DNA of 64,000 nt from Demequina subtropica (GTDB taxonomy: Bacteria > Actinomycetota > Actinomycetes > Actinomycetales > Demequinaceae): the NCBI RefSeq assembly GCF_000971235.1, contig NZ_BBMB01000001.1:200006-264005 (forward strand), in the 5' to 3' direction. Shown piece after piece: positions 17,679 through 26,617 of the stretch. Within the stretch, counting starts at the first letter, position 1; each line of letters opens with the position of its first letter. A model generated the notes under the pieces. That model was not told the DNA's origin. It did not search any database and was given only the letters and a program-made list of their open reading frames with translations. Both the position numbers and the translations under genes were made by a program.

Positions 17679-18670
17679 CCTCGTGCGAGCGGCTCGGGGG
17701 CGCGGGCGGCCGGGACCGCGACGCGTGAGAGGACGTCCTGGATCACGACCTCGGCGGTGCGGCCCGCCGCGCGTGCCTGCGCGGAGGGGATGACGCGGTG
17801 CGCGAGCACAGGGACCGCGAGCGACTTCACGTCGTCGGGAAGGACGTGGTCGCGGCCGGCCATCGCGGCGCGTGCCTTGGCGGCGGCGAGCAGCTGCAGC
17901 GACGAGCGCGGGGAGGCGCCGAGCCGCAGGTCGGCGGTCTCGCGCGTCGCACGGACCACGTCGACCAGGTACTGCTTGACGGCGGGGGCAGCGTAGATGC
18001 CGCGCACGATGCCGATCGCGCGCGTGAGGTCCGCGGCCGAGGCGACGGCGCGGACGTCGTTCAGGGGGTCGTGACCGTCGTGCGCGTCGAGCATCGCGAC
18101 CTCGTCACGGCTCGTCGGGTACCCGACGGCGATGCGCGTCATGAAGCGGTCGCGCTGCGCCTCGGGGAGGGGATAGGTGCCCTCCATGTCGATGGGGTTC
18201 TGCGTCGCGACCACCAGGAACGGCGCGGGCAGGGCGCGCGTCTCGCCGTCCACCGTGACCGAGCGCTCCTGCATCGACTCGAGCAGCGCGGCCTGGGTCT
18301 TCGGCGAGGCGCGGTTGATCTCGTCGGCCACGACGATGTTCGCGAAGACCGGGCCCGCGCGGAACTCGAAGCGGTGCTCGTCGCCCCGGAACACGCTGAC
18401 GCCGGTGACATCCGACGGGAGCAGGTCCGGCGTGAACTGGATGCGCCCCACGGTCGCGTCGAGCGCGCGGCCCAGCGCGCGCGCGAGCGTCGTCTTGCCG
18501 ACGCCCGGCACGTCCTCGAGCAGCAGGTGGCCCTCCGCCAGCACGGTCGCGAGCGTCGCGTCCACCGCATCGTCCAGGCCGGACAGGACCGTGTCGAGCT
18601 GCTCGCGCACACGTTGCGCGAGGCGTGAGACCTCGGCGAGCTGGTCGGCGGTCGGGACGGTCGTCGTCAT
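17675..18670 (-). CDS. MoxR family AAA ATPase
   Basis: This 331-residue AAA+ ATPase of the MoxR class has Walker A EDVPGVGKTTLARAL (about residues 53-67), Walker B and sensor regions (FANIVVADEINRASPKTQ and PFLVVATQNPIDMEGTYPLPEAQRDRF, shown in part) and the MoxR lid domain. It leads the MoxR-DUF58-TgpA operon and is divergent from mraZ. MoxR ATPases act as chaperones that activate partner VWA proteins. The start ATG at 18670 follows GGGGAGAGGGGAACCC. Confidence 0.94.
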   Translation of the reverse strand: MTTTVPTADQLAEVSRLAQRVREQLDTVLSGLDDAVDATLATVLAEGHLLLEDVPGVGKTTLARALGRALDATVGRIQFTPDLLPSDVTGVSVFRGDEHRFEFRAGPVFANIVVADEINRASPKTQAALLESMQERSVTVDGETRALPAPFLVVATQNPIDMEGTYPLPEAQRDRFMTRIAVGYPTSRDEVAMLDAHDGHDPLNDVRAVASAADLTRAIGIVRGIYAAPAVKQYLVDVVRATRETADLRLGASPRSSLQLLAAAKARAAMAGRDHVLPDDVKSLAVPVLAHRVIPSAQARAAGRTAEVVIQDVLSRVAVPAARAPEPLARG

Positions 18671-18809
18671 GGGTTCCCCTCTCCCCTTGTGCTGAGCCTA
18701 GTTGAGCGAACGCGCGCGAGGTGCGAGCAAATCCCTCCACCGCACTCCACGCGATTTACCAGGTCGATCAATGCAACACGAGAGAACATCGGCCAATTGC
18801 TCGCGTTTT

Positions 18810-18835
18810 GTGGAGGGAAGTGGAGTAAAGTGGGG
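18810..18835 (+). promoter_or_regulatory. MraZ operator: three 10-bp-spaced boxes
   Basis: GTGGAG at 18810, GTGGAG at 18820 and GTGGGG at 18830 recur with an exact 10-bp period, about 40-65 bases before mraZ. MraZ proteins bind such direct repeats and regulate their own dcw promoter. The third box differs from consensus by one base. Confidence 0.88.
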
Positions 18836-18875
18836 GACACGGGAGTGACGGGGAGCCGCTTGAGGGGAGGGGCGC

Positions 18876-19343
18876 ATGTCGGACACCGCGACGCTGGGCC
18901 TCGGACCCACGGGCGTGTTCCTCGGCACGTTCACGCCGCGCCTCGACGACAAGGGGCGGCTGATCCTCCCGGCGAAGTTCCGTGGTCGGCTCGCGTCGGG
19001 GCTGGTCGCAACCCGCGGTCTCGACCGCTGCGTGTTCCTCTTCCCTCTGGACGAGTTCGCGCTCATCCACGAACGGCTGCGCCGCGCGCCGCTCGAGAAC
19101 AAGCAGGCGCGCGACTACCTGCGCAGCTTCCTCGGGCACGCGAGCGACGACATCCCGGACAAGCAGGGCCGGATCCTGCTGTCCCAGCCGCTTCGCCGCT
19201 ATGCGGGGATCGAGCGTGAGGTCGCCGTGGTGGGCATGGGCTCGCGGGTCGAGGTGTGGGACGCAGAGAAGTGGGAGCAGTACCTCGAGGCCGGCGAGGA
19301 CGCATATGCGGAGACGGCGGCCGAGATCTTCGACGACATGTAG
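18876..19343 (+). CDS. mraZ: Transcriptional regulator MraZ
   Basis: MraZ is a dodecameric DNA-binding protein that represses or tunes the dcw cluster through GTGGAG repeats. This 155-residue copy carries two SpoVT/AbrB-like halves (FLGTFTPRLDDKGRLILPAKFR near residue 15, and ASDDIPDKQGRILLSQPLRRY near 90, quoted in part) with the paired DxKGR motifs. It is about ten residues longer at the N-terminus than the usual form; the ATG at 18876 is preceded by GAGGGGAGGGGCGC. Three boxes sit immediately upstream. Confidence 0.96.
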   Translation: MSDTATLGLGPTGVFLGTFTPRLDDKGRLILPAKFRGRLASGLVATRGLDRCVFLFPLDEFALIHERLRRAPLENKQARDYLRSFLGHASDDIPDKQGRILLSQPLRRYAGIEREVAVVGMGSRVEVWDAEKWEQYLEAGEDAYAETAAEIFDDM

Positions 19344-19375
19344 GAGCACGTGCCCTGTGGCCTCCTCCCGGATCG

Positions 19376-19401
19376 CTCTGGCGGACTTCCCCCCGCCAGA
19401 G
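19376..19401 (+). promoter_or_regulatory. Hairpin in mraZ-rsmH gap
   Basis: CTCTGGCGG (19376-19384) pairs perfectly with CCGCCAGAG (19393-19401) across an 8-base loop, in the 112-base gap between mraZ and rsmH. No T-run follows, so it is more likely an RNA processing or stability element, or a weak attenuator, than a terminator. Confidence 0.55.
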
Positions 19402-19455
19402 GAGCTCGGAGGGAGACCACAAGGCATGAGCCAGGTGGTGAGGAAGGGAGGGACG

Positions 19456-20451
19456 ATGAGCGAGCAGCATGAGGCCGCGTCACGGCACACGCCGGTGATG
19501 CGCGACCGTTGCGTCGAGCTCCTCGCCCCCGCCCTCGACCGCCCGGGCGCCGTCGCGATCGACGGCACGCTCGGGATGGGCGGTCACACCGAGGCGATCC
19601 TCGAGGCGTGCCCGCAGGCGCGCGTGGTCGGCATCGACCGGGACCCGCAGGCGATCGCGCTCGCGTCCGCGCGGCTCGCCCGGTTCGGCGACCGCTTCCT
19701 CGCCCATCACGCCGAGTACGACGACATCTCCGGCGCGCTCGCGGCGGCGGGCGCGGAACGCGCCGACGGCATCCTCCTGGACCTGGGCGTGAGCTCGCTG
19801 CAGATCGACGATGCGGAGCGCGGCTTCTCGTACGCGCAGGACGCGCCGCTCGACATGCGCATGAACCCCGGGGACCCCGTCTCGGCCGCGGACCTCCTGC
19901 GCGATGCGGACGAGCGCGAGCTCGCACGGATCCTGCGCGAGTACGGCGAGGAGCGCTTCGCGTCCAAGATCGCGCGGTCCGTCGTGCGTCGGCGCGAGAC
20001 CGCGCCGATCACCCGGTCCGCGGACCTCGTCGACCTCGTGCGGGCATGCATCCCCGCGGCGACCCGGTCGCCCGGCGGCGGCAACCCGGCCAAGCGGACC
20101 TTCCAGGCGCTGCGGATCGCGGTCAACCGCGAGCTCGAGGTGCTCGAGCGCGCGATCCCCGCCGCGATCGAGGGGGTCGGCGTCGGCGGTCGCGTGGTGG
20201 TCGAGTCGTACCACTCGCTCGAGGACCGCATCGTCAAGCGGGCCTTCGCCGAGGGTGCCGAGTCCCAGGCGCCGCCCGGGATGCCCGTGATCCCCGAGGC
20301 CGATCAGCCGTACCTGCGCCTGCTGACCCGCGGCGCCGAGAAGGCCTCCGCCGAGGAGGCGGAGTCCAACCCCCGGGCCAAGCCGGTCCGTCTGCGCGCC
20401 GTCGAGCGCACCCGTCCCACCCCGCCCGAGCGCCTCAGGAGGAACGCATGA
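19456..20451 (+). CDS. rsmH: 16S rRNA m4C1402 methyltransferase RsmH
   Basis: RsmH (MraW) N4-methylates C1402 of 16S rRNA using SAM. The 331-residue protein has HTPVM near its start, SAM loop IDGTLGMGGHTEAIL, DLGVSSLQIDDAERGFSY and the C-terminal VVVESYHSLEDRIVK. The ATG at 19456 follows AGGAAGGGAGGG; an in-frame GTG at 19357 would extend it but lacks a ribosome site. Its stop overlaps the next start (ATGA). Second gene of the dcw cluster. Confidence 0.97.
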   Translation: MSEQHEAASRHTPVMRDRCVELLAPALDRPGAVAIDGTLGMGGHTEAILEACPQARVVGIDRDPQAIALASARLARFGDRFLAHHAEYDDISGALAAAGAERADGILLDLGVSSLQIDDAERGFSYAQDAPLDMRMNPGDPVSAADLLRDADERELARILREYGEERFASKIARSVVRRRETAPITRSADLVDLVRACIPAATRSPGGGNPAKRTFQALRIAVNRELEVLERAIPAAIEGVGVGGRVVVESYHSLEDRIVKRAFAEGAESQAPPGMPVIPEADQPYLRLLTRGAEKASAEEAESNPRAKPVRLRAVERTRPTPPERLRRNA

Positions 20452-20840
20452 GCGCCGCACCCTTGCGTCAGCCGCGGACCGCCCCCGCGCCTCGGACGCA
20501 GGGCTCGTCGGGCCGCCACCTGCGCCCCGTCGCGGCGCCCGAGGCCTCGCGATCGCTCGCGCCGTTCGCGTGGATCTGCGGCATCGCGGTGGTCGCGGCG
20601 CTCGCGGCGGTGCTGCTCATCAACACGACGATGGCCGAGGGCGCGTACGAGCGCCGCGATCTCAAGATCCAGATCCGGGACCTGCACGTGCAGGAGGCGG
20701 CGCTGCTCGAGACCCTCGCCGCCAACGCCTCGCCCGAGGGCCTCGCGGACCGCGCCGAGCGCCTCGGCATGGCTCCCGCGTCCGCGCTGGGCTTCATGTC
20801 ACTATCGGATGGCATCGTGCTCGAGACAGGGAAGAAGTAG
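20448..20840 (+). CDS. FtsL-like septum protein
   Basis: This 130-residue bitopic membrane protein has a Pro/Ala/Arg-rich cytoplasmic tail (1-38), a membrane segment (about 39-60, APFAWICGIAVVAALAAVLL), then a short extracytoplasmic heptad coiled coil (ERRDLKIQIRDLHVQEAALLE). Position between rsmH and ftsI, size and topology define it as the FtsL/septum-initiation protein; sequence conservation in this family is always low. It would join FtsQ and an FtsB-like protein in the divisome and help activate FtsW-FtsI. Confidence 0.85.
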   Translation: MSAAPLRQPRTAPAPRTQGSSGRHLRPVAAPEASRSLAPFAWICGIAVVAALAAVLLINTTMAEGAYERRDLKIQIRDLHVQEAALLETLAANASPEGLADRAERLGMAPASALGFMSLSDGIVLETGKK

Positions 20841-20845
20841 ACGCT

Positions 20846-22636
20846 ATGCCCTCCTCCCGCGTTCCGCGTCTCGCGGATCCGCGGCTCCGCCAGCGCATGG
20901 TCGCGCTCGCGCTGCTCGCGGTGCTCGTGGTGTTCGCCGGCAGGCTCGTGCTCGTCCAGGCCGTCCACGCGAAGTCGATCGCCGCGAGCGCGCTCGAGCA
21001 GCGGCTCGTCACCCAGGAGATCTCCACGCCCCGCGCCGACATCGTCGACCGCGACGGGGTGGTGCTCGCGACGTCCGTGGAGCGCTACAACGTGGGCGTG
21101 AACCAGCAGAAGATCCTCGAGTTCAAGCGCGTCGAGGACGGGCAGGTGGTCGCCGAGGGCCCGGCCGGAGCGGCCGAGATCCTCGCCCCGATCCTCGACA
21201 TGGACCCCGACGAGCTCGGCGCGAAGATGATCGGCGACAGCACGTTCTCCTACCTGGTCAAGGACATCTCGACCGAGACATGGGAGCTCATCTCGGCGGA
21301 GAACATCCTGGGGATCGAGCCCGAGCGCGTCGAGAAGCGCATCTACCCGAACGGCGCGCTGGCAGGCAACGTGGTGGGCTTCATGGGAGGCGCGGCCGAG
21401 GGCAACGACCGGGTGGGCCTCACGGGAGTCGAGGCGGCCTACGAGGACGAGCTCGAGGGCACGCCCGGCTCCCGCACCTATGAGAAGGACAACACCGGCG
21501 CGTACATGATCCCCACCGGCGTCCAGGAGGAGACCGCGGCGATCCCCGGCGAGGACGTGGTGCTCACCATCGACCGCGACATCCAGTGGTACGCGCAGGA
21601 GCGTGCGGCGGAGGCGATGTCGCAGACCGGCGCGAGCGAGGCGATGGTCGTGGTGCAGGACGTGACCACGGGCGAGATCCTGGCACTGGTCGACTCGGAC
21701 AGCGTCGACCCCAACGACGCCGCGGCCTCGGACGCCGACGACCGCGGCGCGCGCTCGGTCTCGACCGTGTTCGAGCCTGGGTCCACGGCGAAGGTCATCA
21801 CCATGGCGGCCGCGCTCGAGGAGGGCGTCGCGACCCCGCTGTCGCGCTTCACCGCGCCGTACAAGTACACGACGGCCAACGACCAGACCTTCCGCGACTC
21901 GCACGACCTCGGGACGCAGAAGCTCACGCTCGCGGGCATCCTCGCGATCTCATCCAACACGGGCACGGTGCAGGTGGGCGAGCTCCTCACGGCGCAGCAG
22001 CGGTGGGAGTACCTGGACAAGTTCGGCTTCGGCCAGACCACCGGCGTGGGCCTGCTCGCGGAGTCGCCCGGCATCCTCCACGATTACGAGGACTGGGACG
22101 GCCGCACCACGTGGGCCGTGACGTTCGGCCAGGGCGTCTCGGTCACGGCGCTGCAGGCGACGCAGGTCTACTCGATCATCGCGAACGGCGGCGTGAAGAA
22201 GCAGCCGACGGTGATCAAGGGGTTCCGGGACGCCGACGGCACCCTCACCCCCGCGGAGACCACGGAGGACGAGCGCGTGATCTCCGAGTCCACGGCGGCC
22301 CAGCTCATGACAATGCTCGAGGACGTGACCGAGTCCGGCGGCACGGGAGTGCTCGCGAAGATCGACGGCTACCGCGTCGCGGGCAAGACGGGCACGGCGC
22401 AGGCGACGGGCCCCGACGGCAAGCTCAGCTCGTACGTCGCCTCGTTCATCGGCATCGCGCCGGCCGACGACCCGCGTATCGTCGTGTCCGTCATCCTGCG
22501 GGATCCGAAGACCGAGATCTGGGGCGGGACCACGGCGGCGCCCGTGTTCAAGGACGTGGCGACCTTCGCGCTGCAGACCTTGCGCGTGCCGCCGTCGACG
22601 TCGAAGCCCACGCTGTACCCGACCACCTGGAAGTGA
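20846..22636 (+). CDS. ftsI: Septal peptidoglycan transpeptidase FtsI (PBP3/PbpB)
   Basis: This 596-residue class B penicillin-binding protein has an N-terminal membrane anchor (about residues 13-32), a PBP dimerisation domain starting at ISTPRADIVDRDG, and a transpeptidase domain with SxxK (FEPGSTAK, Ser near 313), SSN (near 369) and KTG (near 514). It crosslinks septal peptidoglycan together with FtsW. It starts five bases after ftsL and is followed two bases later by murE. Length is in the normal range for actinobacterial FtsI. Confidence 0.97.
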   Translation: MPSSRVPRLADPRLRQRMVALALLAVLVVFAGRLVLVQAVHAKSIAASALEQRLVTQEISTPRADIVDRDGVVLATSVERYNVGVNQQKILEFKRVEDGQVVAEGPAGAAEILAPILDMDPDELGAKMIGDSTFSYLVKDISTETWELISAENILGIEPERVEKRIYPNGALAGNVVGFMGGAAEGNDRVGLTGVEAAYEDELEGTPGSRTYEKDNTGAYMIPTGVQEETAAIPGEDVVLTIDRDIQWYAQERAAEAMSQTGASEAMVVVQDVTTGEILALVDSDSVDPNDAAASDADDRGARSVSTVFEPGSTAKVITMAAALEEGVATPLSRFTAPYKYTTANDQTFRDSHDLGTQKLTLAGILAISSNTGTVQVGELLTAQQRWEYLDKFGFGQTTGVGLLAESPGILHDYEDWDGRTTWAVTFGQGVSVTALQATQVYSIIANGGVKKQPTVIKGFRDADGTLTPAETTEDERVISESTAAQLMTMLEDVTESGGTGVLAKIDGYRVAGKTGTAQATGPDGKLSSYVASFIGIAPADDPRIVVSVILRDPKTEIWGGTTAAPVFKDVATFALQTLRVPPSTSKPTLYPTTWK

Positions 22637-22638
22637 GA

Positions 22639-24177
22639 ATGCCGGACCTTACGATGCGCCCCAGCCGCGTCGCCGGCGCCCTGCTGAGCGCCATCGAGGC
22701 GCGCGTGGGCGCCGATCTTCACGGCGCGGACGTGCGCGTGACCGGGGCCACCGTCGACTCGCGCGACGTCCGCGCGGGCGACCTGTTCTGCGCGCTGCCG
22801 GGCGAGAACGTCCATGGCGCGCGCTTCGCGGAGCAGGCGGTGGCGAACGGCGCCGCCGCGATCCTCACCGATGCGGACGGCGCCGAGCAGTCGCGCGCGA
22901 CCGGCGTGCCCGTGCTCGTGGTCACGCATCCCCGGCGCTCGGCGGCGCTCGCCGCCGCCGAGGTCTACGGCGACCCGTCGCGCGACGTCCCGCTGATCGG
23001 GCTCACGGGCACGAACGGCAAGACCACGACCGCCTTCCTCACCGAGGGCGCGCTGCGGATGGCCCACGCGAAGGTGGGCCTGCTCGGCACCGTCGAGATG
23101 CGCATCGGCGACGAGTCCGCGCCGGCCGCGCGCACCACCACCGAGGCGCCGATGCTCCAGGGGCTGCTCGCGCGCATGCGCGAGGCCGGCGTGACGGCCG
23201 CGGTCGCGGAGGCCTCGTCGCAGGCGATCGCGCTCGAGCGCGTCACCGCGACGCGTTTCGCGGTGGTGCTGTTCACCAACCTCTCGTACGAGCACCTCGA
23301 CTTCCACCACACCATGGAGGAGTACTTCGAGGAGAAGGCGCGGATCTTCACCCCGGAGTTCGCGGAGCGCGCCGTGGTGCTGATCGACGACGAGTGGGGG
23401 AAGCGCCTGGTCGACGAGGTCACCGTGCCCGTCGAGACCGTCGCGACGCGTCCCGGCACCCCGTGGGCCGACTGGAACGCGATCGACGCCGTCCCGACCG
23501 GGCGCGGGGGCATGAGGTTCGTGCTCGTCGCCCCCGACGGCAGCCGCCACGACGTCGACATCCCGCTTCCCGGGCTCATCAACGTGTCGAACGCGACCGG
23601 CGCCATCGTCGCCGCGCACGCGCTCGGCGTGCCGCTCGAGGCCGCCATCCGCGGCGTGGAGACCGCGCGACCCGTGCCCGGCCGCACGGAGATCGTCACC
23701 ACGCGCGACGCCACGACTCCCATGACGGTCGTCGACTATGCCCACACGCCGGACGGCATCGCGAGCGTGCTGGATGCCATGCGCCTGGTCACGCCGGGTC
23801 GGATCATCATCGTCTTCGGCTGCGACGGGCTGCGCGACGACTCGAAGCGCCCGGGGCTGGGGGCCGCGGCCGCGACGCACGCGGACATCGTCATCGTCAC
23901 CGACGAGAACCCGCGCACCGAGCCGCCCGAGCACATCCGCGCGCGCATCCTGGAGGGTGTCGACGCGGAGCGTCCCGACCGCCGCGACGTGCTCGAGATC
24001 TTCCCGCGGGTCGCCGCGATCGAGGCCGCCGTGCGCCTCGCGCGGCCCGAGGACACCATCATCGCCACCGGCAAGGGGCACGAGACCACGCAGGAGATCG
24101 ACGGAGTGCATCACCCCTACACCGACGCCGGGGCCTTCCTCGACGCGCTCGTCGCCGCCGCCGGGGACGACGCGTGA
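22639..24177 (+). CDS. murE: UDP-MurNAc-tripeptide ligase MurE
   Basis: MurE adds the third (diamino) amino acid to UDP-MurNAc-L-Ala-D-Glu. The 512-residue protein has the Mur N-terminal domain, ATP loop GLTGTNGKTTTAF, central SYEHLDFHHTMEEYF and C-terminal DYAHTPDGI. In the substrate pocket the motif that is DNPR in mDAP-adding enzymes reads E423-N-P-R. Cellulomonadaceae and Demequinaceae commonly use ornithine, so the change may reflect substrate choice; that is inference. The ATG at 22639 has GGAAGTGAG just upstream. Confidence 0.95.
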   Translation: MPDLTMRPSRVAGALLSAIEARVGADLHGADVRVTGATVDSRDVRAGDLFCALPGENVHGARFAEQAVANGAAAILTDADGAEQSRATGVPVLVVTHPRRSAALAAAEVYGDPSRDVPLIGLTGTNGKTTTAFLTEGALRMAHAKVGLLGTVEMRIGDESAPAARTTTEAPMLQGLLARMREAGVTAAVAEASSQAIALERVTATRFAVVLFTNLSYEHLDFHHTMEEYFEEKARIFTPEFAERAVVLIDDEWGKRLVDEVTVPVETVATRPGTPWADWNAIDAVPTGRGGMRFVLVAPDGSRHDVDIPLPGLINVSNATGAIVAAHALGVPLEAAIRGVETARPVPGRTEIVTTRDATTPMTVVDYAHTPDGIASVLDAMRLVTPGRIIIVFGCDGLRDDSKRPGLGAAAATHADIVIVTDENPRTEPPEHIRARILEGVDAERPDRRDVLEIFPRVAAIEAAVRLARPEDTIIATGKGHETTQEIDGVHHPYTDAGAFLDALVAAAGDDA

Positions 24178-25535
24178 GGCCCGTCTCCGCGCAGTGGGTC
24201 GCGAACGCGGTGGGCGGCACGCTCGCCGCCGACGTCGACACGATGGTGAGCGGCGTCGACAAGGACTCGCGCGCGATCCGACCCGGCTGGCTCTACGTGG
24301 CGTTCGTGGGCGAGCGCGTCGACGGCCACGACTACGTGCCGCAGGCGATGGAGGCCGGCGCCGCGCTGTGCCTGGTGTCGGAGCCGGTCGACGCCCCGCA
24401 CGTGCTCGTGGTCGACGTGCAGGCCGCGCTCGGCGCGCTTGCGCGCGCGTACCTCGCGCTCCTGCGCACGGAGAGCGAGCTCACCGTGATCGGCATCACC
24501 GGCTCGAACGGCAAGACCACCACCAAGGACCTCCTGGCGCAGGTGCTGCCCGACGTCGTCGCGCCCGTCGGGAGCTTCAACAACGAGATCGGCATGCCGC
24601 TCACGGTGCTGCGCGCGGACGCCTCGACGCGGCATCTGGTGCTCGAGATGGGCGCGAGCGGCCTCGGCCACATCGACTACCTCACGTCGATCGCGCCCCT
24701 CGACATCGCGGTGGCGCTCACGGTCGGCACGGCGCACATGGGGGAGTACGCCTCGCCCGACGACGTCGCGGTCGCCAAGAGCGAGATCGTCAAGGGGCTG
24801 GTCCCGGGCGGTGTCGCGATCCTCAACGCGGACGATGCCCGGGTCGCCGCGATGGCCTCGGTCGCCGCGGGCGACGTGATCACGTTCGGGATCTCGGAGT
24901 CCACCTATCAGGCCACCGGGCTGACGAGCGACCGGGGCCGCGCCTCGTTCTCGATCGGCCCGCTGCCGCGCCGCACCCTCACGCTCGTGGGCGACCACCA
25001 CGTCACCAACGCGCTCGCCGCGTTCGCGGTCGCCGTGCAGTGCGGCGTGGACGCCGCGACGGCGTGGGAGGCGATCGCGGCGGCGCGGCCGCTCTCGGCC
25101 CATCGCATGGCGCTCACCGAGCGTCCCGACGGCGTCACGATCATCGACGACGCGTACAACGCCTCGATCGAGTCGGTGCGCGCCGCGCTGCGCGCGCTCA
25201 AGCTCGTCGCGGACGGCGGACGGACCATCGCGGTGCTCGGCGAGATCCGCGAGCTGGGGGAGTCGAGCGTCGCGATCCACGAGCAGATCGGCACCGAGGT
25301 GGTGCGGCTGCGGATCGACCGCACGATCATCGTGGGCGCCGGCGCACGGGCGGCCTACGTGGCCGCGGTGCGCGAGGGCTCGTGGGGCGACGAGGCGGCC
25401 TACGTCGCTACACTCGACGAGGCACGCGCGCTGCTCGATGAGACGCTGCGGTCGGGGGACACCGTCCTCGTCAAGGCCTCCCACGGCTCCGGCCTGTGGG
25501 AGCTCGCGGATCAGCTCGTGGGAGGAGACGCATGA
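24174..25535 (+). CDS. murF: UDP-MurNAc-tripeptide--D-Ala-D-Ala ligase MurF
   Basis: MurF joins D-Ala-D-Ala to the cytoplasmic muropeptide, completing the pentapeptide. The 453-residue protein has ITGSNGKTTTKDLL (P-loop, near residue 105), SFNNEIGMPLTVL, GLGHIDYL and the C-terminal IIDDAYNASIESV. The GTG start lies in a GTGA overlap with murE, and its stop overlaps the mraY ATG. Confidence 0.96.
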   Translation: MRPVSAQWVANAVGGTLAADVDTMVSGVDKDSRAIRPGWLYVAFVGERVDGHDYVPQAMEAGAALCLVSEPVDAPHVLVVDVQAALGALARAYLALLRTESELTVIGITGSNGKTTTKDLLAQVLPDVVAPVGSFNNEIGMPLTVLRADASTRHLVLEMGASGLGHIDYLTSIAPLDIAVALTVGTAHMGEYASPDDVAVAKSEIVKGLVPGGVAILNADDARVAAMASVAAGDVITFGISESTYQATGLTSDRGRASFSIGPLPRRTLTLVGDHHVTNALAAFAVAVQCGVDAATAWEAIAAARPLSAHRMALTERPDGVTIIDDAYNASIESVRAALRALKLVADGGRTIAVLGEIRELGESSVAIHEQIGTEVVRLRIDRTIIVGAGARAAYVAAVREGSWGDEAAYVATLDEARALLDETLRSGDTVLVKASHGSGLWELADQLVGGDA

Positions 25536-26617
25536 AGGCGGTCGTGTTCGCGGCGGGGCTCGGAGTCCTGCTCTCGCTCATCGCGACCCCCGTGCTCATC
25601 CGCTACCTCACGCATCGTCAGTTCGGCCAGTTCATCCGCCAGGACGGACCGGCCAGCCACCACGTCAAGCGCGGCACCCCGACCATGGGCGGCGTCGTCA
25701 TCATCCTCGCGGCGGTGCTCGCGTGGCTCGGCGGCAACCTGCTCGTGGGGCGCGCGCCCAGCGCATCGTCGATGCTCGTGGTCTTCCTCATGGTCGGGCT
25801 GGGGCTCGTGGGCTTCCTCGACGATGCGATCAAGATCTCGCGCGAGCGGTCGCTCGGGCTGAAGGCGCGCTGGAAGTTCCTGGGCCAAGGGGTCGTGGGC
25901 ATCACCTTCGGCATCCTCGCGCTCCAGTTCCCCAACGAGCAGGGAGTGACGCCGGCGGACACCGCAATCTCCTTCCTGCGCGACACGAACCTGGACCTCG
26001 CGCTGTGGGGCACCACGGCCGGGATCATCCTGTTCGTGCTGTGGTCGAACCTGCTCATCACGGCGTGGTCCAACGCGGTCAACCTCACGGACGGCCTGGA
26101 CGGGCTCGCCTCGGGCACCGCCGTGATCTTCTTCGCCGCATACGTGCTCATCGGCGTGTGGCAGATCAACCAGACGTGCGGCGTGTCCGACGCGGGCGGG
26201 ACCTGCTACGAGGTCCGCGACCCGTGGGACCTCGCGATCCTCGCCGGCGCGATCGCCGGCGCGTGCCTGGGCTTCCTGTGGTGGAACACCAGCCCCGCGA
26301 AGATCTTCATGGGCGACACGGGATCGCTCGCCATCGGAGGCGCGATCGCGGGCATCACGATGATGACGCGCACCGAGCTGCTCGGCGTGATCGTCGGCGG
26401 CCTGTTCGTGCTCGAGGTCGCGAGCGCGGTGCTCCAGATCGGCTACTTCAAGATCTCCGGCGGCAAGCGCCTGTTCAAGATGGCGCCCATGCATCATCAC
26501 TTCGAGCTCATGGGCTGGCACGAGGTCACCATCGTGACCCGCTTCTGGATCATCGCGGCGATGTTCACGGGCCTGGGCATCGGCCTGTTCTACGCGGAGT
26601 GGGTGGCCTCGCTGTGA
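25532..26617 (+). CDS. mraY: Phospho-MurNAc-pentapeptide translocase MraY
   Basis: MraY transfers phospho-MurNAc-pentapeptide to undecaprenyl phosphate, making lipid I at the inner face of the membrane. The 361-residue protein has about ten membrane segments, the HHVKRGTPTMGG loop, LGFLDDAIK (catalytic Asp pair), NLTDGLDGLA and MAPMHHHFE near the C-terminus. ATGA overlap with murF and GTGA overlap with murD. Confidence 0.97.
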   Translation: MKAVVFAAGLGVLLSLIATPVLIRYLTHRQFGQFIRQDGPASHHVKRGTPTMGGVVIILAAVLAWLGGNLLVGRAPSASSMLVVFLMVGLGLVGFLDDAIKISRERSLGLKARWKFLGQGVVGITFGILALQFPNEQGVTPADTAISFLRDTNLDLALWGTTAGIILFVLWSNLLITAWSNAVNLTDGLDGLASGTAVIFFAAYVLIGVWQINQTCGVSDAGGTCYEVRDPWDLAILAGAIAGACLGFLWWNTSPAKIFMGDTGSLAIGGAIAGITMMTRTELLGVIVGGLFVLEVASAVLQIGYFKISGGKRLFKMAPMHHHFELMGWHEVTIVTRFWIIAAMFTGLGIGLFYAEWVASL

